Shown: positions 50,041 to 58,898 of the stretch, one piece after another
Layout: every line of letters starts with the position of its first letter
Numbering within the stretch: the first letter of the stretch is position 1
DNA from: Polynucleobacter tropicus
GTDB lineage: Bacteria > Pseudomonadota > Gammaproteobacteria > Burkholderiales > Burkholderiaceae
Direction: 5' to 3'
Assembly (NCBI RefSeq): GCF_013307225.1
Contig: NZ_CP028942.1
Coordinates: 558,001 to 622,000, forward strand
DNA: 64,000 nucleotides
The notes under the pieces: model-generated
What the model saw: the letters and a program-made list of their open reading frames with translations, nothing else
Told to the model about the DNA's origin: nothing
The model's database searches: none
Made by a program: the position numbers and the translations under genes

Positions 50041-50601
50041 TTGAGTAAACAAAGCTATGGAATATTTCAGGGAATGCGATATTCCGATTTTTTATTCCTA
50101 TGGGTGTTATTTGCAAATTTGCTTTTGGTTGCTTACCTGGGTGTTGGTGATCATCAAAAAGCGCTGAAGATTGCTTATTCTCAGACTAATGGCGAGCAGA
50201 TCATTGCTTGGTTTGATGGTTTTAATCAAAAACTCCAAGAAAATGAACCTGTAGCGCAAAACTCTTGCGTACCTGCACAAGAGGGTGTGGCTAGCCCTGA
50301 GGGCACTAAACCAAATACTTGGAAAGATTGCATTGGCTCCTTATTCGCTGCTGACGGTCCTTTTCATGAATATACGAATTTGCTAATGCCGGAAGATGCC
50401 CCTTATGCAAATAAATGCGACAAGCATGAGCTTGGAACGAGTGGTGCATTCATATTTGAAAAAATGACGATGAACCCAGTTGGACCTCCAGCGGTTGGCC
50501 CCATGGAGCCGCATGAAAAGTTAGTAAGCGGCATGAATATTCGTTTAAGCGTTTGTGATACTGGTTACTACTTGGTCAAAATTGGGGAGTTCAAATTATG
50601 A
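50041..50601 (+). CDS. Unknown membrane-anchored protein coupled to the ion channel
   Basis: 186 residues. TTG start with GGGGAGG just upstream. One membrane helix near the N-terminus (FLFLWVLFANLLLVAYLG), then a periplasmic domain with four cysteines (NSCVPAQ, KDCIGS, NKCDKHE, SVCDTGYY). Its stop overlaps the channel start (ATGA), so the two are translationally coupled and may interact. No family recognised. Confidence 0.75.
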   Translation: MSKQSYGIFQGMRYSDFLFLWVLFANLLLVAYLGVGDHQKALKIAYSQTNGEQIIAWFDGFNQKLQENEPVAQNSCVPAQEGVASPEGTKPNTWKDCIGSLFAADGPFHEYTNLLMPEDAPYANKCDKHELGTSGAFIFEKMTMNPVGPPAVGPMEPHEKLVSGMNIRLSVCDTGYYLVKIGEFKL

Positions 50602-52232
50602 ATATGAAGACCCCCTTAACCTCCAGTCTGAATTTACGTTTGCGTAAGAGGGTATATGACCTTCTGTTTAATGCCCGCTTAAAAAATAATTTTCATAATC
50701 AGTTTGAGCATTTCATCACTTACATGATTGTGCTCAATATGGCTGGCTTAGTGCTTGAGCACATACCGGTCATTTACGATTCCCGTCAACACCTGTTTCA
50801 TCTTTTTGATGTTTTCTCTTTAGGCGTCTTTACGGTAGAGTATGCACTGCGCCTTTACGTTGCACCTGAAGATCCAGCTTTTCATTCAGCAAAAGTTCCC
50901 CGCTTTGCCTTTTTCAAAAGCCCCTTTGCTTTAATTGACTTGATATCAATATTGCCGTTCTACCTTGGCGCCTTCTTCGATGCTGATCTGCGCGTTTTGA
51001 GAGCGCTGCGACTGCTACGGTTATTTAAGTTATTTAGAGCCGTTGCGCCAGCCGTACAAGATTTCTTAGAGCAGAATAAAAACAAGTCATTTCGCTACAA
51101 AATTTATGCTTTAGTGAATGAAACTCCAACGAGCGGGGAACTTCATCACTTGTTTGATTTCATGATTGTGGTCTGGGTCATTATTTCTGTGTTGTGCGTC
51201 ATTTTGGAGTCGGTGCAAAGCGTTAATTACTATTTGCATTCTGAATTTGTGATTCTCGACATCATGGCGGTAGCTGTATTTTCAACCGAGTATTTAATGC
51301 GCATATACAGCTGCCCTGAGGATCCAAGATATAAATCTTGGTTAATGGGGCGCCTGAAAAATGCCACCAGTCCAACTAGCATTATTGATTTGTTGGCTAT
51401 CCTGCCGTTTTATTTAGAGAGCCTTTTGCACCATTTATTCGACTTGCGTTTCTTGCGAGTCTTCAGATTGATGCGATTACTCAAGTTGGCCCGCTATTCT
51501 GGTGCTACGCAATCGCTATTTGTGGTGATCAAGCGCGAATGGCCAGTCATGAAGGCATCCGCTTTCATCATGATTTTGTTGGTGATGTTGGCGGCTTGCT
51601 TAGGGTATTTATTTGAGCACGAAGCGCAGCCCGATAAGTTTGAAAATATCCCCCAGTCTATTTACTGGGCAGTGGTGACGCTGGCCAGCGTGGGTTATGG
51701 GGATATCTCTCCAATAACTCCTGCGGGGCGCGCGATGACTATCGTGCTCGCACTCTTGGGCATCGGTATTTTTGCTATCCCTGCTGCAATTCTGTCATCC
51801 GCATTGAGTGATCAGTTACGCATTGAGCGCGAAAAGATGATGAATGAGCTTTATCACATGCTAGAGGATGGTGTAATTTCTGCGGAAGAGCAAGAGCTCA
51901 TCGAGGCTGAAGCTAAGCGATTGCATTTGTCTAAAAGTGAGCTAGATCGCTTACTTGAAAAAGCAAAGGTGCAAATGGGTGTTGAGCATGCTGATGCTAA
52001 TGGTGCTCATGGAGTAGCGCGTGAACTTGATTTAACATTTTTATCTAAACACCCAACGGCAGCAGCAGAGGAGCTAAAGATCGCGATCTCAAAACTGCAG
52101 CAAATTATGAGTGTGAGTAGTGCCGATGAATTGGCAAAATATTTTGGGAATCCAAATAACGTAACGCCACTGCAAAGCGCGCTATTTAAACTTTTATTAG
52201 AAAATGCACAAAAGCAAAAGGGTGGGGCCTAA
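50598..52232 (+). CDS. Potassium channel-like protein with two voltage-sensor domains
   Basis: 544 residues. Two S1-S4-like domains in tandem (about 40-150 and 190-300); each ends in an Arg-rich S4-like helix (RVLRALRLLRLFKLFR and RFLRVFRLMRLLKLAR). A single pore follows: S5, a P-loop with filter S-V365-G-Y-G-D369 and S6. A charged C-terminal helical domain (about 405-540) is cytosolic. Classical channels have one sensor per pore; here the first lacks a pore. Selectivity for K+ follows from GYGD; voltage gating is assumed. It overlaps the preceding membrane protein gene. Confidence 0.88.
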   Translation: MNMKTPLTSSLNLRLRKRVYDLLFNARLKNNFHNQFEHFITYMIVLNMAGLVLEHIPVIYDSRQHLFHLFDVFSLGVFTVEYALRLYVAPEDPAFHSAKVPRFAFFKSPFALIDLISILPFYLGAFFDADLRVLRALRLLRLFKLFRAVAPAVQDFLEQNKNKSFRYKIYALVNETPTSGELHHLFDFMIVVWVIISVLCVILESVQSVNYYLHSEFVILDIMAVAVFSTEYLMRIYSCPEDPRYKSWLMGRLKNATSPTSIIDLLAILPFYLESLLHHLFDLRFLRVFRLMRLLKLARYSGATQSLFVVIKREWPVMKASAFIMILLVMLAACLGYLFEHEAQPDKFENIPQSIYWAVVTLASVGYGDISPITPAGRAMTIVLALLGIGIFAIPAAILSSALSDQLRIEREKMMNELYHMLEDGVISAEEQELIEAEAKRLHLSKSELDRLLEKAKVQMGVEHADANGAHGVARELDLTFLSKHPTAAAEELKIAISKLQQIMSVSSADELAKYFGNPNNVTPLQSALFKLLLENAQKQKGGA

Positions 52233-52235
52233 GCA

Positions 52236-53171
52236 CTACCAGTATGCGGAGGGTGGTGCGTAAACTAGGATTTTGGCTGGGTTTAAGTAGCTATTGTTTT
52301 GATGTATCTCGTAATGCAAGTGCGGGCCAGTGGAGCGTCCAGTAGAACCCGAGTTTGCAATTAATTGCCCGCGAGTAATAGTTTGGCCTGGCTTTACGAA
52401 AAGCTTGCTGTTGTGAGCGTATTTCGAAATGAATCCATCGCCATGAACAATTTCAATAAAGTTTCCATAGGCTGGATCAAATCCGGCCTTTAATACAGTG
52501 CCATCGCCTGTTGCCACAATAGGTGTGCCTGCGGGTGTGACAAAGTCAATACCGGAGTGCTGGGCCAACTGCTTGGTGAATGGGTCTACGCGAACACCAA
52601 AATTACTTGTCATACCTAAGCGTGCATCGATGGGTGGTCCAATCGGTAATGTTCTCAGCCACTGATATTGCTTTTCCCACTCGGGTTCGGATTTCTCAAA
52701 AATTTGAGCCATTTCGGTGGATTTAGAAACAGAGTCCTCGAAGTTCTCGACCAAGGTTTTGGCTGGTTCAAACTTAAAGCTTAGAGGCTTGAGCGGACCG
52801 CCGATGCTATTGCTCTCTGTAAATTTATTTTTGATGGTGTAGGGAGTTGAGATGGCAAGGTAACGATCTTTAATCGACTTAAGTTCATTAAATTGCATAG
52901 AAGCTCTTGCGAGCTGATCTTGAATTGCCTTAAGTTGTTTTGCGTACCTGTTATCAAGTGCCATGCGCTCTTTAACCGTAACCACACCGCTTACTTCTCT
53001 AGCAAAGTCTGGGCTAACCTCAAGGGCAATATGAATGCCTGTAGAGAAGATTAATATTCCCAAGGATAGGAAAGACACGCCAACAATTACAGCAACGCGC
53101 GTAAGGCGTTCCTTGGTAATGTTGATTTGCTTAATGGCTCCAGTTGAGCCTGATACCCAAAATAATTGCAT
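52236..53171 (-). CDS. M23-family peptidoglycan endopeptidase
   Basis: 311 residues. One N-terminal membrane helix (about 25-50), a periplasmic coiled coil (about 65-100) and a C-terminal M23 domain (about 190-300). Catalytic/zinc residues are visible: HSGIDF (H and D) and HLHYEIH (HxH). Thus a likely active zinc metallopeptidase cleaving peptide cross-links in the wall. Three bactofilins and a ParA-like gene lie 1-3 kb away; M23 enzymes and bactofilins work together in cell-shape control in other bacteria. Confidence 0.92.
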   Translation of the reverse strand: MQLFWVSGSTGAIKQINITKERLTRVAVIVGVSFLSLGILIFSTGIHIALEVSPDFAREVSGVVTVKERMALDNRYAKQLKAIQDQLARASMQFNELKSIKDRYLAISTPYTIKNKFTESNSIGGPLKPLSFKFEPAKTLVENFEDSVSKSTEMAQIFEKSEPEWEKQYQWLRTLPIGPPIDARLGMTSNFGVRVDPFTKQLAQHSGIDFVTPAGTPIVATGDGTVLKAGFDPAYGNFIEIVHGDGFISKYAHNSKLFVKPGQTITRGQLIANSGSTGRSTGPHLHYEIHQNNSYLNPAKILVYAPPSAYW

Positions 53172-53290
53172 TTAGTGAGTATAAGTACCTGATGTATATA
53201 AATTATTTGCTAAGTTTAGAGCCCTTATTAGGCCTATAATTGCCACTTTGAATCTTACCGCGCATGTGATTTTAGCCTTAATATAGCCTC

Positions 53291-53653
53291 GTGAACAAAA
53301 TAAAAACCCCCTTGGGCATGTATAAATCCCATTTTTTGCTCTTGACCTCCTTGTTGACGGCACTCGTTTTGCCGGCAAAAGCTGCTATCATTGGTCAAAT
53401 GCCCTCTTTTAGTGAGGTTTTGTACATAACTTCCGAGCCTTGCACATCTGAGACCGGGAGGGTTGAGCCTAATTGGTACTTTTCTTATTCGGTAAACGCG
53501 GTCGGAACTGTTACTCGAAGCTGTTATGTTCGCTATAACGACCAAATATGGCTTAAAGGCCCATATGGCTCGGAATCCACTTTTCCAATGAATTATTTCA
53601 CCAAGCCTACTGAAGCCAGTAGGGCGGATACCCCGCCTGAAGTGAAGCAGTAG
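53291..53653 (+). CDS. Unknown small secreted protein
   Basis: 120 residues from GTG 53291 (an in-frame ATG at 53318 would place the start right at the signal peptide MYKSHFLLLTSLLTALVLPAKA). The mature part has two cysteines (SEPCTSETG, RSCYVRY) and aromatic beta-rich sequence. Convergent with the next gene. Not recognised. Confidence 0.65.
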   Translation: MNKIKTPLGMYKSHFLLLTSLLTALVLPAKAAIIGQMPSFSEVLYITSEPCTSETGRVEPNWYFSYSVNAVGTVTRSCYVRYNDQIWLKGPYGSESTFPMNYFTKPTEASRADTPPEVKQ

Positions 53654-53667
53654 AGCTTTTTACCCTA

Positions 53668-54120
53668 TTAGCTTGGAATATTGGGTGGTTTGCAAAAAAA
53701 CTTGTAAAGCACATAGCTCATGGTGTCCGGAATCACTCTTTCCCAATTTGAGCTTGAAGTATCGGCTTGGTCTACGCTAACGCCAGCACCTTCAGGACCA
53801 GAATAGTAGCCAATATAGTACTGTTTATAGCTTTCATAGCCGACCCTGCAGTAATAAGAGATGTCTTGAATCACCGACTGGGTAGGTTCGCCATTGGGCG
53901 CGGTCAGGGTTTCGGCATAGCTGATAAGCTGCCAGGTGCTTACTTGCTCATTTCCAGGGTCATTTACCGTCTTACTATCGTCATAGTAGTAGGCATTTCC
54001 AACATTGTCATTGGATAAAAACACCCATTTGGCATAACTAGGGGTAACAGGATTGAGCAAAATTGCCGTTACGCCTACAAGGATCAAATTTTTGAAAAAT
54101 AGCAGTATTTTTAGGCGCAT
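53668..54120 (-). CDS. Secreted protein, resembles surface-adhesin E domain
   Basis: 150 residues with a signal peptide (ending about SYA-KWVF). The mature sequence starts WVFLSNDNVGNAYYYDDSKTV and continues with VSTWQLISYAETL, which resembles the small secreted adhesin-E-like family common in betaproteobacteria. Two cysteines (YYCRVG, KFFCKPP) could pair. Family assignment tentative. Confidence 0.7.
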   Translation of the reverse strand: MRLKILLFFKNLILVGVTAILLNPVTPSYAKWVFLSNDNVGNAYYYDDSKTVNDPGNEQVSTWQLISYAETLTAPNGEPTQSVIQDISYYCRVGYESYKQYYIGYYSGPEGAGVSVDQADTSSSNWERVIPDTMSYVLYKFFCKPPNIPS

Positions 54121-54235
54121 GTCTTACACATTGTTTTATTGGTAATTTATGCATTTTAAAGCCCAAAAACAAAGATCAACTGATAGAATTGCCTAAATCT
54201 TTATTAATGACATTGCGCGCTAAGGAGTGCTAAGT

Positions 54236-54574
54236 ATGGCTGAAGTAAATCAACAAGGTTGCCTGTTTGTGGGTGAGGGCGTAGTTCTCAAGGGTAACTT
54301 TGAGGTACCTGATATCGCGTCAATCTCTGGAACGGTTGAGGGCGAACTCACTGCTAAACAAGTTTTAATCGAGGCTACTGGCATTGTGCGCGGCAAGCTC
54401 ACCGGTGAGTCAATTGATATTCGCGGTGAAGTGAATGAGTATGTTTCATCATCACGCAGCTTAATCATTCGATCTACTGGCAAGGTGACTGGTTCTATTA
54501 ATTACTCTGAAATTGAAATTGAGAAGGGCGGTCATCTGCATGGTGATTTGCATAATCTCAATCCACATTCTTAA
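54236..54574 (+). CDS. Bactofilin (first of three)
   Basis: 112 residues. A short N-terminus then the bactofilin beta-helix (about 12-105): GEGVVLKGNFEVPDIASISGTVEGELTAKQVLIEATGIVRGKLTGESIDIRGEV. Repeats of about 17 residues with Gly and Val at turns are visible. Bactofilins polymerise into cytoplasmic scaffolds without nucleotide. AAGGAG at 54222 supports the ATG. Confidence 0.92.
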   Translation: MAEVNQQGCLFVGEGVVLKGNFEVPDIASISGTVEGELTAKQVLIEATGIVRGKLTGESIDIRGEVNEYVSSSRSLIIRSTGKVTGSINYSEIEIEKGGHLHGDLHNLNPHS

Positions 54575-54630
54575 TTCGCTTAACTCGATTAAACCGATTA
54601 ATTTCATTACTAATTACTTAATACATAACG

Positions 54631-55098
54631 ATGTCTATCTTTTCAAAAAATACTCCTGCAACGGAAAATGAATCAAGCGCCAATAATGAAGGGGCTACCG
54701 AGGAATATGTTGCGCCCGAAGAAGTTGTTGCGAGTGCGAGCGCCTCTGAGCAAGTCACAAGGTTGGAGTCTAGCGCTCGATCAAGTGTATTAAGTAAGCC
54801 GTCCATCATCAGCGAAGGCTTTACATTTGAGGGCACCATTACTTCGGATGGCGTTCTCAACATTGCTGGTACAGTGCGCGGCAAAATTACAGCTAAGTCT
54901 GTATTGATCGATTCCAGTGGTCAGGTTGATGGCGAGCTGAATTCAGAGCAATTGGTCATCAAGGGTCAACTTAAAGGTGACGTCAATTGCGAAGACCTTA
55001 ATGTTGGTCCACTTGCTTATGTGGATGGCAATATTAGTTACAAATACATTCATATTCAGCGCGGCGGTAAGGTGGCTGGAAAATTTATTAAAAACTAA
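54631..55098 (+). CDS. Bactofilin (second of three)
   Basis: 155 residues. An acidic, Ser/Glu-rich N-terminal extension of about 60 residues precedes the bactofilin domain (SEGFTFEGTITSDGVLNIAGTVRGKITAKSVLIDSSGQVDGELN). The different tails of the three bactofilins suggest different partners or membrane contacts. It lies 12 bp before the third copy. Confidence 0.92.
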   Translation: MSIFSKNTPATENESSANNEGATEEYVAPEEVVASASASEQVTRLESSARSSVLSKPSIISEGFTFEGTITSDGVLNIAGTVRGKITAKSVLIDSSGQVDGELNSEQLVIKGQLKGDVNCEDLNVGPLAYVDGNISYKYIHIQRGGKVAGKFIKN

Positions 55099-55110
55099 TA
55101 CTGAATTCTC

Positions 55111-55524
55111 ATGGCCATCAGACAAAGTCATGCGATTCGAGTATTAGATCCCTCTAGGGAAACGTTTGGTTCAATTATTGGATCGGATTTAGAGATCTCT
55201 GGCCGTATTGTTGCAACTAAGAGTCTGCGTATTGATGGCACCATTATTGGTGATGTAGTAACTAAGCAGGGCGCAGATGTTTGTGTGGCACTTGGTAAGA
55301 CGGGCCTAGTCCAAGGCAATATATCTGCGGGGAGAGTGTTGGTAGCTGGGCGAGTTGAAGGCAACGTTCGCGCTACCGAAAGAGTGGAATTGCATAGCGG
55401 CGCCGATGTGCATGGCGATATTATTTACGCCCAAATTGGTATTGAGCAAGGCGCCCGCTTAAGTGGGTTGTTATCAAAGATCACCGAGCAGGATATATTG
55501 CTCGACGACCATTCGGATCGTTAA
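55111..55524 (+). CDS. Bactofilin (third of three)
   Basis: 137 residues. Basic N-terminus, then the bactofilin domain (IGSDLEISGRIVATKSLRIDGTIIGDVVTKQG...GLVQGNISAGRVLVAGRVEGNVRATERVELHSGADVHGDII). Somewhat diverged from the first two. 19 bp before the ParA-like gene, so likely co-transcribed. Confidence 0.9.
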   Translation: MAIRQSHAIRVLDPSRETFGSIIGSDLEISGRIVATKSLRIDGTIIGDVVTKQGADVCVALGKTGLVQGNISAGRVLVAGRVEGNVRATERVELHSGADVHGDIIYAQIGIEQGARLSGLLSKITEQDILLDDHSDR

Positions 55525-55543
55525 ATTTTCGCAATAGGAAAAT

Positions 55544-56461
55544 ATGACATCTAACGAACCCATCAAGATACTTGTCACCAACCAAAAGGGTGGTGTTGGC
55601 AAAAGCACCATCTCGGCAAATTTAGCAGCCTATTTTGCTTTGCAAGAGGGCTTACAAGTCGCGCTCGTTGACTTTGATAAGCAAGCATCTTCATCACGTT
55701 GGACTAAAAAAGCGCCAGATGTTGGCATTCGAGTCAGTCAAGTAGAGATTAATTATCAGAGCGCAGGCATGGCATTGCTTAGCGCTCGCGCTGGTGTTCG
55801 TAAGTATTCATCTGGAGTGGATATCAGTATCTGCGACTTTACTTGGACTCCGGCGATGTCAGAAGACTTTATGTCTGATTTTGATATTGTTCTGATTCCT
55901 AGTTCTAGCGCTAAATTTGAAATGGCTAGCACTGAAATTTTCATATTGGAGTACGTGCAAAAGAGAATGGCTCGTTTGGCGGCAAGCAAACAAAGTTTGA
56001 TTGTGGTTCCAAGTAGGGTCGATCCAGGTTACGCAGCAGTTGGGGCGTTTACCAATTTAGATTTTTTAGCAAATTGCCATATCGCTCCACCGATACATCG
56101 TACGCCCCAAGTAGATAGTTATGTGTATGAAGATTTCTTTTGTGTTTGTCCAGATAAGGCGGTTGCTGATAATTTTTGCACTTTTGGTAAATACATTGTT
56201 AATAAAATTGAAGAGCGTCGTGAGACCAAAAAGACTTTGTCTATTAGCGGTCAGTCCGTCAATCGTGAGATCGCGAAAAAAGTCAGCGTATTAGATGACT
56301 ATCGCAAACGTGCTCATAATCTTGGTTTTTATGGCGGCGCTGCAATGGCTGAAGTAAAACCAAAAGCAAGTCCTGATATTCCTCAGGAAGCGCCGCTTAG
56401 CCGTTCAATTGGAGAGCGTTTCATCCCTAGCTTTTTGCGAAAGTCTACAGAGCAGGATTAA
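55544..56461 (+). CDS. ParA/MinD-family ATPase linked to bactofilins
   Basis: 305 residues. Deviant Walker A NQKGGVGKST (13-22) with signature K15 and K20, LVDFDKQASSSRW as the switch region and DIVLIPSSSAKFEM. The C-terminal part (about 225-305) is charged and disordered. No ParB, parS-like clusters or replication gene is adjacent, so it is not a plasmid partition pair; with three bactofilins upstream it more likely positions a scaffold or uses it as a track. Confidence 0.88.
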   Translation: MTSNEPIKILVTNQKGGVGKSTISANLAAYFALQEGLQVALVDFDKQASSSRWTKKAPDVGIRVSQVEINYQSAGMALLSARAGVRKYSSGVDISICDFTWTPAMSEDFMSDFDIVLIPSSSAKFEMASTEIFILEYVQKRMARLAASKQSLIVVPSRVDPGYAAVGAFTNLDFLANCHIAPPIHRTPQVDSYVYEDFFCVCPDKAVADNFCTFGKYIVNKIEERRETKKTLSISGQSVNREIAKKVSVLDDYRKRAHNLGFYGGAAMAEVKPKASPDIPQEAPLSRSIGERFIPSFLRKSTEQD

Positions 56462-56472
56462 GGATTGCTTGG

Positions 56473-57033
56473 CTAAGCTAGTAGAGCCATTTGCAAGTGC
56501 CCTAAGATGACTTTGCTCATCTGAATGAGCAGCATCAAAATTAGCGCCGACAAATCAAGCCCTGAAATTTTGGGGCTGATTTTTCTTAAAGGTCTTAAAA
56601 GGGGCTCAACCATTTCACTAAACAGCTCTTGTGTGGGGGAGTATGTTTGAATCCAACTAAAAATTACATAAACCAATAGCAAGCCAATCAAACCCGATAG
56701 CGCCAAATCAAGTAGATCAAATAGTGCGATAACTAGTATTTGTACATCGGGAGATTTTGCATTTGAAAGAGCTTGGAGCAAGAGTACTTTTGTTAAAACA
56801 AGTAAATAGCTGGCGGCCAATGACTTGATATCAATCCGAGCGCCATAAGGGATGATTTTTCCTAATGGGCCAATCAGCCAGTTTGTAAGTGCGTACAGAA
56901 GGTGGCCAAAAGGATTGCCTGAGGTAGGCGAGAAATTGATTTTTAAATAATGTAAATAAAAACGTAAAAGGCAGGCGGCCACCAAAACGGTGGTGCAGGC
57001 CTCAATACAAAGTGAAAATAGTTCAAAAAACAT
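56473..57033 (-). CDS. YggT family membrane protein
   Basis: 186 residues with two copies of the YggT unit. Hydrophobic segments with FSPTSGNPFGHLLYALTNWLIGPLGKIIP and YSPTQELFSEMVEPLLRPLRKISPKISGLDLSALILMLLIQ. The family is a conserved multi-pass membrane protein of uncertain function (linked to osmotic or division processes in some bacteria). Convergent with the ParA-like gene. Confidence 0.88.
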   Translation of the reverse strand: MFFELFSLCIEACTTVLVAACLLRFYLHYLKINFSPTSGNPFGHLLYALTNWLIGPLGKIIPYGARIDIKSLAASYLLVLTKVLLLQALSNAKSPDVQILVIALFDLLDLALSGLIGLLLVYVIFSWIQTYSPTQELFSEMVEPLLRPLRKISPKISGLDLSALILMLLIQMSKVILGHLQMALLA

Positions 57034-57186
57034 GTTTTAGATTGACTCTAATTTTTATATCAAGCCACATATTAAGCCTTATAAGCCTCAATTGACATTT
57101 CAGATGAGCCCATCGAAAATGATTTGACTGTGAGATAGAGGGGTAGCATTTAACCTTCTTAAATCTAAAACTGAGTTAGGGCCAGG

Positions 57187-57552
57187 ATGAGCGATCCCCA
57201 AAGACACGATATTTTTGAAGATGAAAATGGCACACGCGTAGCTGTAAGGCAGGTTTTTCCTCCTAATGCGATGGGAATTGCTTATATTGAGTATAAGAAT
57301 TTGTCCGACTCTAACCTTCGTTTTTTGCCGCATGCAGAGTTTTTAGAAAAATTTAAGTGGGTAGATAACTTTGGGGCAACTGATACTTTTGCCAAAACCA
57401 ACGCCCATGTAGCAGTAGTTGCCCCTCCTCACGCCGAAGAGGGCGAAGAAAAGGGTTCCGGAGAGGCGAAGGCAGCTTCCGGGGAGTCAGATAAGTCTGC
57501 GGCTGACCATGCAGAGGAAAATCAGGCTGCAAAGCCTTCTAGAACCGAATAA
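57187..57552 (+). CDS. Unknown small protein
   Basis: 121 residues. The first 75 form a compact domain (MSDPQRHDIFEDENGTRVAVRQVFPP, SNLRFLPHAEFLEKFKWV). The rest is an acidic, Ala/Glu/Lys-rich tail. CCAGG precedes the ATG. A TTGACT -35-like element lies about 60 bp upstream. Not recognised. Confidence 0.72.
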   Translation: MSDPQRHDIFEDENGTRVAVRQVFPPNAMGIAYIEYKNLSDSNLRFLPHAEFLEKFKWVDNFGATDTFAKTNAHVAVVAPPHAEEGEEKGSGEAKAASGESDKSAADHAEENQAAKPSRTE

Positions 57553-57652
57553 ATTGGCTGCTTGTGGTTAAAATTAGCGCATCTTACTTAGAGATTTAGA
57601 TGCCGACCCTCTGGCTTTGCTTGTCAGAGCTTTTTATCCCACAAGGAAACCG

Positions 57653-58894
57653 ATGCGAGATACTGCCCCCCAATCTCGGGGTCCTCAAGTAGCACTAAAA
57701 ATTACCGCCATTATCTGCGGTAGCATTTTGTTGCTAGTTTCTGCGCACACCGGAAGTGCTTCGCTGGACTTTGGTTTGTTTTCACAGTTTGTTATTAGCC
57801 AAGTCCAGAGCTCGCAACAGTTGCAATGGATATTTGGGATTATTTTTCTAACTGCGGGCATTGTCTTTGTGCCAATAAAAGCGAAAACGCCAAGATCATT
57901 TTCTGGTGCCAAAGAATTAGGCAACGACTCTTATGTGCTGTATTTAGTCGACAAATACAGTATTGAAAAAAATCTGGTGCTGGATCAACTGATAGTTCGT
58001 GACAAAATATTTTCCAATGCAGAAGATGCTTTAGCCTTTGCGCACGCTATTGAGTGTCCAGCTAAAGCTAGCGCACCAGCTACCAGCTTTTCTTCCCCAG
58101 AAGTTGCACCATCGGCTCCAGAGGAGCCAAGTCCCCAGCCAATCAATCAAAGTGGCTTTGCGGATAATCTCAAGAATCCATTTTCACGTTCTCAAGCGGC
58201 AACTATGTCTATTGAGCATCCGGTATGGAGTGAGGCTAAGCGCATCAAGGTTACCGTTGTTATAGGGGTTTTGCTAGTTGTGATTGTGCTGGGTAGCCTC
58301 TTTTATGCTAACTCTCACTCTCTCAGGAATAATGTTAAAGCTGTTACTGTCACAGAGCCCGCTCCAAGTGCTGCTTCAGTCGCTAATACTGATCAGGTTG
58401 TTTCTGGAACAATTGCAAGCCAAGATACAAGTAATGCACCTGAAGCAAAAGAAACTGGTAAGCCATCAACAACTGTACCCATAAACGAGAGATGGATTGG
58501 TCTCTGGGCTCCAGAAGGGGGTGGCAAGCAAAAGCTTTCAGTTACCGCAAGCCTAATGAAGTATGGGGATGAAGAATTTTCTTGGGTAGGAGTTCGACCA
58601 AAAGGTATTGTGCAGTGCTGCTTGGCTTTTTATGAGGGGGCAACCACAAAGGCCGACTTACTTGCCAGAATTTCTGGTGCACAAGATTCTGGTGCAACAC
58701 TTAAGCCTGAACCCCAAAAAACTTTGGCTTTGGTGAATGGCTTAAGCGATGGTAACTTTAAACGAATTGTATTTGCGGATCCTTTCCTCAAAAAATACTT
58801 CTTTATCTATGACCAAAATTTTGTATATCGCATTAGTCGAGATTTAGGTGATAAGGCTGACGTAGTAGTAGAGCAATTTAAAAAACAAGAATAA
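57653..58894 (+). CDS. Unknown multi-pass membrane protein
   Basis: 413 residues from the ATG at 57653 (AAGGAAACC upstream); an earlier in-frame TTG is less likely. Membrane segments about 15-35, 55-75 and 200-220 (KVTVVIGVLLVVIVLGSLFYA). The loops are low complexity (Pro/Ser/Ala). The C-terminal domain (about 280-413, NERWIGLWAPEGGGKQKLSV, KGIVQCCLAFYEG) is probably periplasmic. Not recognised; followed 4 bp later by 58899. Confidence 0.75.
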   Translation: MRDTAPQSRGPQVALKITAIICGSILLLVSAHTGSASLDFGLFSQFVISQVQSSQQLQWIFGIIFLTAGIVFVPIKAKTPRSFSGAKELGNDSYVLYLVDKYSIEKNLVLDQLIVRDKIFSNAEDALAFAHAIECPAKASAPATSFSSPEVAPSAPEEPSPQPINQSGFADNLKNPFSRSQAATMSIEHPVWSEAKRIKVTVVIGVLLVVIVLGSLFYANSHSLRNNVKAVTVTEPAPSAASVANTDQVVSGTIASQDTSNAPEAKETGKPSTTVPINERWIGLWAPEGGGKQKLSVTASLMKYGDEEFSWVGVRPKGIVQCCLAFYEGATTKADLLARISGAQDSGATLKPEPQKTLALVNGLSDGNFKRIVFADPFLKKYFFIYDQNFVYRISRDLGDKADVVVEQFKKQE

Positions 58895-58898
58895 GCCA

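Noticed and set aside
55544..56461. ParA-like gene as a sign of a plasmid or integrated element.
   Set aside because: No ParB, parS-like clusters, replication gene or integrase; the adjacent bactofilins explain it better.
57227..57242. TGGCACACGCGTAGCT resembles a sigma-54 promoter.
   Set aside because: Inside the start of the small gene at 57187, with no gene start at the right distance downstream and two consensus mismatches.
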